DNA of 64,000 nucleotides, taken from the NCBI RefSeq assembly GCF_024385575.1, contig NZ_JANFMV010000001.1:1021681-1085680 (forward strand), in the 5' to 3' direction. Shown piece by piece: positions 55,046 to 63,720 of this stretch (positions are counted from its first letter, which is position 1; each line of letters starts with the position of its first letter). Source of the DNA: Rhizobium sp. NRK18 (GTDB lineage: Bacteria; Pseudomonadota; Alphaproteobacteria; Rhizobiales; Rhizobiaceae). The position numbers were made by a program, and so were the translations under genes. Below the pieces are notes generated by a model. The model did no database searches. It saw only the letters and a list, made by a program, of their open reading frames with translations, and had not been told where the DNA came from.

Positions 55046-55726
55046 ATGACGATCGGATTTACGATCCATAAGCGGAAGACGAAAGTAAGTTCCGAGTTGG
55101 CGATGCGCTTTGCGAAATTGCCGGTAGCCAATATCTCTGATTCGATGAGCCGGATCACTGCCGCAGGACCGCGGCTTCGCCCGTTCCACGCAAAAGGCAA
55201 GGTTATGGCTGGCGCTGCCCTGACGGTCAAAACGCGACCCGGCGACAACCTTCTGGTTCACAAGGCAATCGATATGGCGGAACCAGGCGACGTGATCGTT
55301 GTCGATGCGGGAGGGGACCTGACCAATTCCATCATGGGTGAAATCATGGTCTACCTCGCACAGGAGAAGGGTGTGGCGGGATTTGTCATCAATGGCGCGA
55401 TACGCGACATCGACGAAATCCACGATTCCGGAATCGGCATGTTTGCCGCCGGTGTCACACATCGCGGGCCTTACAAGGACGGCCCAGGCGAGATCAATGT
55501 GCCCGTGTCGATCGACGGCATGGTGGTCAATCCCGGCGACCTTATAGTGGGAGACTGCGATGGCGTCGTTTGCGTACCGCAAGAGCAGGTCGAGGCATTG
55601 CTCATCGCTGCTGAGGCAAAGCAGGCCGCAGAAAAGCGCGAGATTTCCGCTATTCGTGATGGAAGCGTCGACCGCACCTGGGTTGACAAGCTGCTCGATT
55701 CACGCGGCGTCGAATACGTCAATTGA
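55046..55726 (+). CDS. RraA / HMG-CHA aldolase family protein
   Basis: A 226-residue protein of the RraA superfamily. The aldolase-type catalytic pair is present: GAIRDIDEI with Arg120 and Asp121, and the GDCDGVVCVPQE end typical of the family. Metal-dependent members cleave 4-hydroxy-4-methyl-2-oxoglutarate or 4-carboxy-4-hydroxy-2-oxoadipate to pyruvate and another keto acid; others only inhibit RNase E. The catabolic surroundings favour the enzyme. AAGGAGA stands 8 bases before the ATG at 55046; an in-frame extension reaching 54902 lies in the upstream gene. Confidence 0.85.
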   Translation: MTIGFTIHKRKTKVSSELAMRFAKLPVANISDSMSRITAAGPRLRPFHAKGKVMAGAALTVKTRPGDNLLVHKAIDMAEPGDVIVVDAGGDLTNSIMGEIMVYLAQEKGVAGFVINGAIRDIDEIHDSGIGMFAAGVTHRGPYKDGPGEINVPVSIDGMVVNPGDLIVGDCDGVVCVPQEQVEALLIAAEAKQAAEKREISAIRDGSVDRTWVDKLLDSRGVEYVN

Positions 55727-55880
55727 ATTTGTTCCGGCCATTTGGATTGGAGTGCAGCATCGCAACGGTGATGCTGCACTTTGATTGCAGATGCGCTGAC
55801 ATTGAGGCGGATACCTGCTTGTGGAGATCCGATCCGCCGATTGTCCCCAAGTTGCAAACGGCAGTTCTTCGTTGTCAGCG

Positions 55881-56543
55881 TCAACCCGTCTGATTGGAGC
55901 CTTTTTCCCGGCGTACCTTGCGAAAGCGCTCCATCGCGGCACAGAGGTGCGAGGTAACTGCCGATCGTGCCCAATCCGCATTTCGGGACCGCAGCGCGTT
56001 GATAATCTCGGTGTGCTGCCGGACACTCTCCAGGGCATCGGCGTCCGAGTATATGAAGAAGCCACCGATCACGAGCGGATATTCGAGCAGATTGCTGCCG
56101 AACATCCTGAGTTTGGCGCTTCCACAGGCATAATAAAGCGCCATGTGAAATTCGAAATTGGCGGCCTGAACTTCATCAAGATAGGCTTTGGGCTTGTCCC
56201 GTATTGCCGCTGCAATTCTCGAATTCAGCGCATCCATATGGGCAATCTCGTCTTCGGTGATATGCCGTGTCGCCCAAGCCGCGGCCTGCCCTTCCGCAAG
56301 CACGCGAAGCTCGAATATCTCCTCGGTGTCGATGTCACGCCATTCGGTGACAATTGCTCCTCGCTTTGGAGCGGCCTCCAGCAGACCCTCGGCAACAAGC
56401 CTTTGTATCGCTGCCCTTACAGGTGTCCTGCTCACTCCGAGTTGAGCCGCAACATGCTCTTCTTTGAGCTTTTCCCCAGGACTGAAATGCCCAGCGATCA
56501 ACCGCCGCCTGATTTCGTTATGGACCTGGTCGCTGATGCTCAT
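55881..56543 (-). CDS. GntR family regulator with FCD domain
   Basis: A 220-residue regulator. Residues 1-70 form the GntR winged helix (LGVSRTPVRAAIQRLVAEGLLEA), and residues ~80-205 the FCD ligand domain, with helices ANFEFHMALYYACG, SVRQHTEIINAL and AVTSHLCAAME supplying metal-binding His/Asp residues. Such proteins usually repress operons for organic acid use and are released by the substrate or an intermediate. It converges on the aldolase-family gene and sits in the middle of the locus, so it is the best candidate to bind the shared AT-rich elements. Confidence 0.92.
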   Translation of the reverse strand: MSISDQVHNEIRRRLIAGHFSPGEKLKEEHVAAQLGVSRTPVRAAIQRLVAEGLLEAAPKRGAIVTEWRDIDTEEIFELRVLAEGQAAAWATRHITEDEIAHMDALNSRIAAAIRDKPKAYLDEVQAANFEFHMALYYACGSAKLRMFGSNLLEYPLVIGGFFIYSDADALESVRQHTEIINALRSRNADWARSAVTSHLCAAMERFRKVRREKGSNQTG

Positions 56544-56745
56544 TCGCTTCCCTCAATTTTTGCCTTTTTTCGGAAATCCGAAGTGCTGCGATCTGATATG
56601 TTTACTTTCCACGACCAATCGGGCGCAAGTGTTTTCGCCGTAAATTGCCGGGCGTAACTCATGGGTTGAGCCATTGCCGAACCGCCATAACAGAGTCCAG
56701 TTCAAAGCACACTGATCCGATAGCTGGCCCTGCAGACGGGCACAC

Positions 56746-57966
56746 TCAGACACGTTGCAGTCTATCCGGTGACAGCTCATCCAGGCGGTTAATTCCCAGC
56801 AAGGCCATGCTGGTCAGCATCTCGTTTTGAAGGAGCCGGAATGCGTGGCTCACTCCGGGCGCACCGCGCACCGATGCCGCAAAAAGGAACGGCCGACCAA
56901 TGAAGGCGAAATCTGCCCCGAGCGCTATCGCTTTGAGGATATCCGTTCCGCGCCTGATGCCACCATCAATCAGAATTGCCAGATTGCTTGTCGCCGCGCG
57001 AATTTCAGGCAGCACATCCAACGGGGCGACGCAGGCATCAAGCTGCCGCCCGCCGTGGTTGGATATGATGACGCCGTCAACGCCCAGCTCCTCTGCCCGA
57101 CACGCATCGGCAACCGATAGCACGCCCTTGAGGATGAGTTTACCGGGCCAGATCTTCCGGATGAAACGGAGGCTTTCCCAAGTGAGCTGATCGCGGCCGA
57201 GAATGGAGCGGGTCAGCGTGCTTGAAAATAGCGGCGGACCTTGTTCGGCATCCATGTTTTCGAAGTAGGGCATGCCGCGTTGGAGGATCTCTCGACCCAA
57301 GGTTCCCAAAGTCCAGGATGGTTTGGAACAAAACTGCCATGTCAGCCGGCCCGTGAGGCGGAATGGTGCATCAAAGCCGTTGCGGGCGTTGTTCTCCCGG
57401 TTCCCGGCGACAGGCACATCCGCCGTCACGACAAGGGTCTCGAACTGGGCTCGCTTCAAGCGCTCGATCAGGGCGGAAATACGTCCCTCGTCCCCGGGGA
57501 CATAGCATTGAAACCAGCGCGACCGGCCCTCGGATGCAACGCGCTCCAAAGGTGTCAGCGATGCAGCGCTGCAAATTGCAATGCTGCCGAATTCATGTGC
57601 GGCGCGCGCCAGCGCCACATCGCCGTCATATGCTGCAAGGGCGCTGAAGCCCATGGGCGCAATTCCGAAGGGAACGGCGAAAGCTTGGGAAAAGAGCTCG
57701 GTGCGCGTGCTTCGTGCCGACACATCACGCAACACTGATGGAACGAATGCCATCCGCTCATAGGCGGCGCGGGCATTGTTCATGCTGGCTCCAGTCTCCA
57801 CGCTTCCGTCCACATAGCCGAAGATCGGCACCGGCAAGTGCCGTTTGGCAGAGAGACGGAAATCCTCGAGCGAAAGAAAGGCGCGCAGGTTCCTGGGCAC
57901 AGTCGACGCTGTCTTCCGGGCTATGATTGCGGGCGGCGTTTTTGCCAATGCAGTATTCCGATCCAA
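56746..57966 (-). CDS. FMN-dependent alpha-hydroxy-acid oxidase/dehydrogenase
   Basis: A 406-residue protein of the L-lactate dehydrogenase / glycolate oxidase family. The hallmark is ISNHGGRQLD with the catalytic histidine near residue 290; AVPFGIAPMGFSALA and LILKGVLSVADACRA (catalytic or FMN-binding lysine) also fit, as does LIDGGIRRGTDILKAIALGADFAFIGRPFL for the phosphate site. It oxidises an L-2-hydroxy acid to the keto acid. The start, TTG at 57966, is uncertain. It lies upstream of the GntR gene on the same strand, 202 bases away. Confidence 0.88.
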   Translation of the reverse strand: MDRNTALAKTPPAIIARKTASTVPRNLRAFLSLEDFRLSAKRHLPVPIFGYVDGSVETGASMNNARAAYERMAFVPSVLRDVSARSTRTELFSQAFAVPFGIAPMGFSALAAYDGDVALARAAHEFGSIAICSAASLTPLERVASEGRSRWFQCYVPGDEGRISALIERLKRAQFETLVVTADVPVAGNRENNARNGFDAPFRLTGRLTWQFCSKPSWTLGTLGREILQRGMPYFENMDAEQGPPLFSSTLTRSILGRDQLTWESLRFIRKIWPGKLILKGVLSVADACRAEELGVDGVIISNHGGRQLDACVAPLDVLPEIRAATSNLAILIDGGIRRGTDILKAIALGADFAFIGRPFLFAASVRGAPGVSHAFRLLQNEMLTSMALLGINRLDELSPDRLQRV

Positions 57967-58143
57967 TTCGAGGTCCCGTAGACTTTAGAGCCTTCAGACC
58001 TTTGATTAGCACATTCCTTTCCGGCCAAGGTCAACGACATGGACGGGCCTGGATCAGTCGTGTTTATGACAACTCGTCGAACCGAAACCGGTCCGGACAC
58101 GCCATGCAGAACCTTCGCCGGGGACTTTCGTGACCCAAGTCAT

Positions 58144-58959
58144 TCATTTGTAAAGCCGCGACGGGTTGAGGCTTAGGATCTGCCGCATGTTGCTTTCGCT
58201 TCCTGCCGCAGCCTCCACAAAGCCCGCCAATTTTGCCATCGATGGCTTTTGACGCTCCGTCACGTGTGGCCAGTCACTCCCCCACACCAGTCGGGTCGGA
58301 TCCACGGCCACCAGGGACTTTGCGACCCCACGACTGTGCTCATAGGACCCATCGGCATCCGGTTCATGATAGGGGCCTGACAGCTTGACCCAGACGTGAT
58401 CTGACTCAAACAGTTTCGTCAGGCTTTTTCGATCAGCAGTGTGTGTAGGTGTGCACCGACCTAGGTGATCAAGGACAAGTGGTGTCTTCAGGCTTCGCAG
58501 CATGCCGGAATAGCGCTCAAGAAAATCAGCCTTGATATGCAGCTGAACGTGCCACCCAAATTCGCTGATAAGTTCCGAGATCCGTGGCAAATCCTGGATG
58601 TCTGTCGCGCCTGCCTGCACCTGATTGAAGCGGACACCGCGCACACCCAAACCATGCCACCTGGCGAGAATGGCCGGTTCGCAGTCCGGCTTGATCACAC
58701 AGATCGCGCGATAATTCGGACCAAGCTCTTCCAGGGCGCGTAGTGTTACCCCGTTATCGGTTCCATAGATCGATGGCTGAACAATCACGCCATGCGTCAG
58801 TCCGAGCCCCGTGGCCATGCGCCGGTACTGTTTTATCGACGCGGTCTTGTTTGGCAGCACGGCCAACGGGGAGACCGGCGCCGCGCCGTCCAGAATGTGG
58901 AAATGCGCGTCCCAGACTGCGGTCGTTTCGGATTTGGTCAATGTGAGAAAGTTCGTCAA
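58144..58959 (-). CDS. Amidohydrolase family protein (2-pyrone-4,6-dicarboxylate hydrolase-like)
   Basis: A 271-residue TIM-barrel hydrolase of the Amidohydro_2 group. The N-terminal metal motif reads WDAHFHIL, and the C-terminal GSDWPHVT supplies the conserved aspartate; LDHLGRC also matches the LigI group. LigI opens 2-pyrone-4,6-dicarboxylate, an aromatic catabolism lactone. The likely start is TTG 58959, giving a TTGA overlap with the dctM stop and GGAGA 7 bases upstream; longer in-frame sequence to 59172 lies within dctM and is not protein-like. It is thus the last gene of the TRAP operon. Confidence 0.85.
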   Translation of the reverse strand: MTNFLTLTKSETTAVWDAHFHILDGAAPVSPLAVLPNKTASIKQYRRMATGLGLTHGVIVQPSIYGTDNGVTLRALEELGPNYRAICVIKPDCEPAILARWHGLGVRGVRFNQVQAGATDIQDLPRISELISEFGWHVQLHIKADFLERYSGMLRSLKTPLVLDHLGRCTPTHTADRKSLTKLFESDHVWVKLSGPYHEPDADGSYEHSRGVAKSLVAVDPTRLVWGSDWPHVTERQKPSMAKLAGFVEAAAGSESNMRQILSLNPSRLYK

Positions 58960-60242
58960 CCGAAGGTCTCCGGCAACCAGAGAGCAATGCCCGGGAACGC
59001 TATCAGCAGAGCGATGACGAGGAGGATTGACCCAAGGAAAGGCAGAATTCCGATGAAGACATCGTTCAGCGACCCACCCTTGCGTATGCCCTGAACAACA
59101 TAGCAGTTGATGCCAATGGGCGGCGTTATCATGCCGGCCTCGATCACCAGCATAACGATGATACCGAACCATACCGGATTATAGCCAAGGTGCATCACGG
59201 CTGGCGCCGTCACCGGCACCGTCAGCACGATCATGGATATCCCGTCCAGAACGCATCCCAGCAGAAGATAGATGACGATGATGACAGTCAAGATCGCGAC
59301 CGGCGGTAGCGGCAGTGTCGTGATGAAGGTGTTGATCTGATCGACGAAGCCAGAGATGCCCAGCGCAAAATTGAGATAATAGGCTCCGATCAGAACGAAC
59401 ATGATCATACCGACCGAACGCATGGTCCCATCGACCGCCCGATTGAGCATCTTGATTTTCAGCGTACGATTCCATGCGCTCAACAGGAGGGATGCGATGA
59501 TCCCCAATGCCGATGCTTCGGTTGGCGTTGCCAGTCCGGCGTAAATTGATCCAATCACCACGAGAAAGATGAAAAACATCGGCAGAAGGTTTGGCAGACC
59601 CTTGATGCGGTCTTCCCACGTCGCGACGATCTTTTCGCCGCCCCAGGAGGGCTTGATGATGCAGAGGATTGCAACGGTGGCCATGAACACGATGGACAGA
59701 AGCAGACCGGGGATGAAACCCGCCAGGTAGAGCTTGGGAATCGAGGTCTTTGTAATGGCGCCGTAAATGATCATGTTGATCGATGGCGGAATCAAAGTGC
59801 CGAGTGTTCCCCCGGCAGCGAGGGTGCCGAGGAAGAGGCGTTCATTGAAGCCGCGCTTCTTGATCTCGGGCAGCGCAATGGTTCCAACGGTCGCCGCGGT
59901 CGCCACGCTGGAGCCAGAGGTCGCCGCAAACATCGTGCAGGCGGCAATGTTGGTGTGCATCAGGCTTCCGGGAAGCCTGTTGAGCCAAGGCAGAAGTGCC
60001 CGGTACATCGAGGATGCACCTCCGCTGTGCAGCATGATTTCCCCCATCATGATGAATAGCGGGATTGCAATGAGAAGATCATTATTGGCCGTTTCCCAGG
60101 TCGTCATTCCGATGACCGAGAAGATCCCGACCGGCAGCCAAAACAGGCTCATGATGATCCCCATGAGGATCAGGATCACGCCGATTGGCATGCTCGTGAC
60201 GATGAGCGTCAGAAGAGCGAGCGAGAAGCTCAAGAGTTGCAT
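58956..60242 (-). CDS. dctM: TRAP transporter large permease, DctM type
   Basis: A 428-residue inner-membrane protein with about 12 helices. The DctM signature occurs as IAIPLFIMMGEIMLHSGGA, followed by ATSGSSVATAATVGTIALPEIKKRGF, LGTLIPPSINMIIYG, and PPIGINCYVVQGI. It transports a carboxylate with sodium or protons, using the DctP binding protein. It starts 21 bases after the dctQ stop. Confidence 0.96.
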   Translation of the reverse strand: MQLLSFSLALLTLIVTSMPIGVILILMGIIMSLFWLPVGIFSVIGMTTWETANNDLLIAIPLFIMMGEIMLHSGGASSMYRALLPWLNRLPGSLMHTNIAACTMFAATSGSSVATAATVGTIALPEIKKRGFNERLFLGTLAAGGTLGTLIPPSINMIIYGAITKTSIPKLYLAGFIPGLLLSIVFMATVAILCIIKPSWGGEKIVATWEDRIKGLPNLLPMFFIFLVVIGSIYAGLATPTEASALGIIASLLLSAWNRTLKIKMLNRAVDGTMRSVGMIMFVLIGAYYLNFALGISGFVDQINTFITTLPLPPVAILTVIIVIYLLLGCVLDGISMIVLTVPVTAPAVMHLGYNPVWFGIIVMLVIEAGMITPPIGINCYVVQGIRKGGSLNDVFIGILPFLGSILLVIALLIAFPGIALWLPETFG

Positions 60243-60263
60243 GACTGTCTCTCCTGCTGGCCG

Positions 60264-60809
60264 TCAACGGGCGTCGTCTGGAATATCGAAGGGATTGTCG
60301 GCGCCGGCATCGCCACCAAGGGCGGGGCTTTCGTTCGGAAAATGCCTGAGCTGCTGCATCAACATGACGAGGGATGCAATCACGAACAGGACAAGGGCCG
60401 ACAGGAACAAAAGGTGTGGAATCCAAAGTGGGAAATCGAGCAAGGTCGATGTGGCTTGATACTCGAGCGCTTCGTTCAGCAGCAAAGCTTCGTTCCACAC
60501 GAGGATTCCGCCAACTAGGACCAGCGACACTGCTGCTGCGACATTCAATACGGCAGCGATGGTGCGTGGTAACAAGTTCTGCAGGACGTCAACGCGTATA
60601 TGCCCTGCCAGCAGCACGGTGAACGCCATCGCTGTGCCAGTCGCGAGCGCGAAAACAAAGCCTGAAATCTCTGTTGAACCGACGATGGAAATCTTCAACG
60701 TCTTTCGAATGATCGTGTCGACGCAGATCATTACAGCAACTGCCAGAAAGCCGTAGCCGCCTACGCGGGCGGCGTAAGTCACTAATTTGCGGAGTAGTTC
60801 GGTACCCAT
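60264..60809 (-). CDS. dctQ: TRAP transporter small permease, DctQ type
   Basis: A 181-residue protein with four membrane helices, first VGGYGFLAVAVMICVDTIIRK and the family's E-I-S-G-F second helix (STEISGFVFALATGTAMAF), then HIRVDVL. It pairs with DctM. A stable stem-loop in the short gap to dctP may lower its expression relative to the binding protein. Confidence 0.92.
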   Translation of the reverse strand: MGTELLRKLVTYAARVGGYGFLAVAVMICVDTIIRKTLKISIVGSTEISGFVFALATGTAMAFTVLLAGHIRVDVLQNLLPRTIAAVLNVAAAVSLVLVGGILVWNEALLLNEALEYQATSTLLDFPLWIPHLLFLSALVLFVIASLVMLMQQLRHFPNESPALGGDAGADNPFDIPDDAR

Positions 60810-60837
60810 CAGACGTCACCTGTTCTCACTAGGCTGC

Positions 60838-60862
60838 CTCCCGGGCCTGATGAGCCCGGGAG
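60838..60862 (-). terminator. Intercistronic stem-loop between dctP and dctQ
   Basis: CTCCCGGGC and GCCCGGGAG form a perfect 9-bp GC-rich stem with a 7-base loop, 14 bases after the dctP stop. There is no T-run, so it is more likely a transcript-stabilising or partial attenuation element, as is common after binding-protein genes. Confidence 0.55.
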
Positions 60863-60876
60863 TTTGCGACATACGG

Positions 60877-61983
60877 TCACTCGGTCATCGTCAGATTGAC
60901 GATTTTGCCGACGGTCGCGTTCCAGCTTTCAACGCAGCTGGCGCCACAGCTTGCGGCAAAGCCAGGCAGGACATCCGCCTTTACCTTTTCGCGAACTGTT
61001 TCAAGCTCCGCATCCGTGGGATAGGTCACCGTCGAGTCGTATTTCGTGAAGCCGCCCTGCGTATCACAGGTGTCGGCGCCGGCCGTGCATTGCAGACCCA
61101 TCTTGTGATTTCGGATCTGGGTCGGCCAAGCCATTTGCTCTTCAAAATACTGGCTTGCGAGCTGCAGCCATTCCCGAACTTCGGCCGGCTGCTTCTCGAG
61201 CCACTTCGCGTTGACGATGCGGATCTGAGGTGCCCAACCGGCATTCAGCGCGTAGACGTATTTTGTCACTTCCGGCAGCTTGGCGATGTTTCCGCTGGCG
61301 GTGCCGGTTATCCCACAATCGATGACGCCACGCTGCAGTGCCGGCGCCATCTCGGCGAAAGGCATGGAAACGGGGGAGGCGCCCAGCGCCTTGACGAAAT
61401 CGGAAAGTGTCTTGCTGAAGACGCGAACGGTTTTGCCCTGCAGGTCAGCCAAATTGGTGACCTTGGACTGACACCAGAACACCAGTCCCGTGGTCGGCCA
61501 GCTTGCCATGACGTCGGTACCCGTCTTCTGCTGCAGCGCGTCTTTGATCACCGGCATGATCGCGGCAGTCGTTTCCCGAATGCCTTCGATCGTTGGCGAG
61601 ACGCCGGAAATATCCATGGCGTCGAGCTCCTTCACATCCTCGTCCGCATAGGAAGCCACCGTGTCCGAAATGTCGTAGACGCCGGAACGAACGAGTTTGA
61701 TCATTTGCCCGCCGGGCACACCCAGTTCGGTGATGGAATTGAGCTTCACCTTTATCTTGCCGCCACTCAATTTGGGGACCAGTTCGGTCCAGAACGGCTT
61801 TTCAAGCAGGCCCCATTCCGACGTGCTCGATGCGATCGCCAGGACATTCACCTGTGTCGATTCCGGCAGTTTTGCGGCGAGTTCCTGAAGCTGTTCCTGG
61901 GTCACTTCCGCACTGGCGGCCGATGGCAACATCGTTGCCATTGCCAGGCCTGCGATTGTAAAGCTTGTCGTCAATCTACTCAT
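60877..61983 (-). CDS. dctP: TRAP transporter substrate-binding protein, DctP type
   Basis: A 368-residue periplasmic protein. Residues 1-24 are a signal peptide ending SAASA. The TRAP_DctP fold is seen in LADLQGKTVRVFSKTLSDFVKALGASPVSMPF, containing the arginine that normally holds the substrate carboxylate, and APALQRGVIDCGITG. Cysteines in CQSK, LQCTAGADTCD and ASCGASC may form disulfides. It starts at ATG 61983 with GGAGGA just upstream. Confidence 0.93.
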   Translation of the reverse strand: MSRLTTSFTIAGLAMATMLPSAASAEVTQEQLQELAAKLPESTQVNVLAIASSTSEWGLLEKPFWTELVPKLSGGKIKVKLNSITELGVPGGQMIKLVRSGVYDISDTVASYADEDVKELDAMDISGVSPTIEGIRETTAAIMPVIKDALQQKTGTDVMASWPTTGLVFWCQSKVTNLADLQGKTVRVFSKTLSDFVKALGASPVSMPFAEMAPALQRGVIDCGITGTASGNIAKLPEVTKYVYALNAGWAPQIRIVNAKWLEKQPAEVREWLQLASQYFEEQMAWPTQIRNHKMGLQCTAGADTCDTQGGFTKYDSTVTYPTDAELETVREKVKADVLPGFAASCGASCVESWNATVGKIVNLTMTE

Positions 61984-62290
61984 CGGTTCTCCTCCATGGA
62001 TGAATATCTATCGCTGCAGCCCGGCTGTGTGAATCCTGGATGTTGAATGCTTCCATCACACGGATTACCGCGAGCCTTTTCTAAAATATCCTGGTGCCCG
62101 TCAAACGACGGGCTCATGCCAATGCCTTGTTTTCATGCAACTTCGAATTCGGATCTGAACTGGTAGCCTCAACAGTCCTATGCGCGAAAACGAGAGCGTG
62201 CGGTCATTCCTTCACACCGGTGTCGGCAGATGCATCCTGATTGCATGTGTGCATGCCCATGGGCTCAAACGTGATAGCCCTGGAGCACGG
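61984..62290. other. Intergenic region upstream of dctP
   Basis: A 307-base gap before dctP on the minus strand. A perfect 7-bp hairpin GCCCGTC-AAAC-GACGGGC lies at 62096-62113 without a T-run. No copy of the TTTTTGTATCC element is seen here; a weaker TTTTCTAAAATATCC occurs near 62078. No gene is visible. Confidence 0.45.
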
Positions 62291-63148
62291 TCATCTCATT
62301 CCGTTTGCCAACCATGAGACAGCCTCATCGGTTGTCATCGGAAGGTTTGGGCGCTCGAGCGCGATGCGCTCTTCCGTTCTGGAGTAGACCGACAGAACGG
62401 CCCGAGTGACAGAGACCTCCAGGCCCAGAGTGCTCGCCTGTGCGATAGCCGCCTCGACCTCGTGCTTCCGGCGCGTGGCGTGCACCACATGCGAGCGAAC
62501 CATGGCATCGAGGAGATCCGGAAACGGCCGGGCACAGACGTCGGTCAGATTTTCACGGATTTCGGAGCCCAGTCCCATGGCGGTGGCTGCGGCAAAACAC
62601 TCTATTGCCAAAACCTCGATGCCCTTGGTCATCAGCGTGCGGAGAAGTTTGAGGCCACAAGCGTCGCCGGCCTGTGATCCCTGCAGCGACTTCGCATCGA
62701 AGCCCAGCGCCGCAAGGTCAGACGCTGCCTTTTGCGAAGCTGGGCCAGACAAGATGATGGGGGCATGGGCTCCCGCCAGGTCGACGGATCCCATGATGGC
62801 TCCGTCTACGAAGCTTCGACCGGCCTCCTCGAGAATGCCGGCACATTCCTTCATCAGAGCCGGAGGCGAAGATGAAAGATCCACATAGAGAAACTCGTTG
62901 CGAATGGCAGCGAGGTTGACGGCTACATCTCTTGCCGCAGCCGACGGAATCGCGCCGAGTATCAGCGTCCGATCCGGAACCTCCCAGGGCACATCCCTTA
63001 GAAGCGTTGCATTCGGTGCAACATTTTCCGCGACAGGGTCGACGTAAGCGACGCGCCGACCGGCACGTTCAATATGGTCGCCGAACGCACGGCCAACCTC
63101 TCCATAGCCGATCACGATAACGCAATCGTCGCCTAATTCACCCGTCAT
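62291..63148 (-). CDS. 6-phosphogluconate dehydrogenase-like NAD(P) oxidoreductase (DUF1932)
   Basis: A 285-residue oxidoreductase of the beta-hydroxyacid dehydrogenase superfamily. It has the Rossmann motif VIGYGEVGRAFG at the N-terminus, the substrate segment DGAIMGSVDLAGAHAPIILSG, and the helix GDACGLKLLRTLMTKGIEVLAIE with the catalytic lysine; the C-terminal part matches DUF1932. ATG 63148 has GAGGAGA 7 bases upstream; the frame is open to 63184. It probably oxidises a beta-hydroxy acid in this pathway. Its promoter region holds both operator-like elements. Confidence 0.87.
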   Translation of the reverse strand: MTGELGDDCVIVIGYGEVGRAFGDHIERAGRRVAYVDPVAENVAPNATLLRDVPWEVPDRTLILGAIPSAAARDVAVNLAAIRNEFLYVDLSSSPPALMKECAGILEEAGRSFVDGAIMGSVDLAGAHAPIILSGPASQKAASDLAALGFDAKSLQGSQAGDACGLKLLRTLMTKGIEVLAIECFAAATAMGLGSEIRENLTDVCARPFPDLLDAMVRSHVVHATRRKHEVEAAIAQASTLGLEVSVTRAVLSVYSRTEERIALERPNLPMTTDEAVSWLANGMR

Positions 63149-63181
63149 GCCGACTCTCCTCACCAATGCGATCTGAAAGTA

Positions 63182-63193
63182 CAAAATAAATAC
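63182..63193 (-). promoter_or_regulatory. Operator-like element GTATTTATTTTG (6PGDH-like promoter region)
   Basis: The minus strand reads GTATTTATTTTG, 34 bases upstream of the gene at 63148, identical to part of 53841-53857. A second TTGTATTTTC lies just beyond on the same strand. Confidence 0.45.
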
Positions 63194-63330
63194 GAAAATA
63201 CAAGAGGATTTCTTCGCTCCTCTCGTTTCCGCTTCTTGATTTTCAATTAAAGCGTTAAAAAACAGATATTTGTTTTATTTCTGGCATTTTGATTGGTTCA
63301 AGGGCGGATCTGGCGCAGTGGAGGCGTCGT

Positions 63331-63351
63331 CATTTTTGTATCCATAAAATG
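63331..63351 (+). promoter_or_regulatory. Operator-like element TTTTTGTATCC with extended dyad (6PGDH-like promoter region)
   Basis: CATTTT, then TGTATCCAT, then AAAATG: perfect 6-bp arms around a 9-base centre. The core matches 50393-50403 and the reverse strand of 53694-53708. It lies about 185 bases upstream of the 6PGDH-like gene. Confidence 0.5.
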
Positions 63352-63720
63352 GATGTGTCGGATATTGTTCGGGGTGGTCGTCAGCCATTGTAGCGCCCTT
63401 GTAATCTGTGTCGCTTGAGCGACCGCCGAGGGTTGGTGGAACTCGGAAGTCCCGTCTGGCCCTTGTCGCCTGCATACTTCGCACCGCCACTGACGACATG
63501 TCGGCGTTGTAGACAACATGTAACCCACCATACAATTCCGCGCGGCGTCTGCCGTTCCAAGGGCGTCTCCCCTACGGCGTGCCGCAAATTGACATGCATG
63601 AAGTCATAGTCCGGAGGCAACAGGGCCCAGGTGAACCGGACGAACCGCGATTTTGCCGACGGTCGCGCAATCTCGTCGTCTTGCAGCTTGTTCCTGTCTG
63701 CAGAATGGCTTCTGCCGGGG

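Larger units (their letters stand above)
63149..63720. other. Regulatory and relic-like region right of the catabolic locus
   Basis: A 572-base gap. The part from 63175 to 63355 is AT-rich and holds the operator-like elements. From 63381 to beyond 63700 the minus strand has a frame open without stops to the end of the LytTR gene, reading for example ARPSAKSRFVRFTWALLPPD; it looks protein-like but lacks a good start and ribosome binding site, so it may be a gene remnant. The 20-base CGATTTTGCCGACGGTCGCG at 63648-63667 is identical to 60900-60919 in dctP. Confidence 0.4.

Noticed and set aside
62096..62113. Hairpin GCCCGTC-AAAC-GACGGGC as a terminator of the 6PGDH-like gene
   Set aside because: It is about 180 bases after that stop and lacks a T-run; it is kept only as a note in the intergenic entry.
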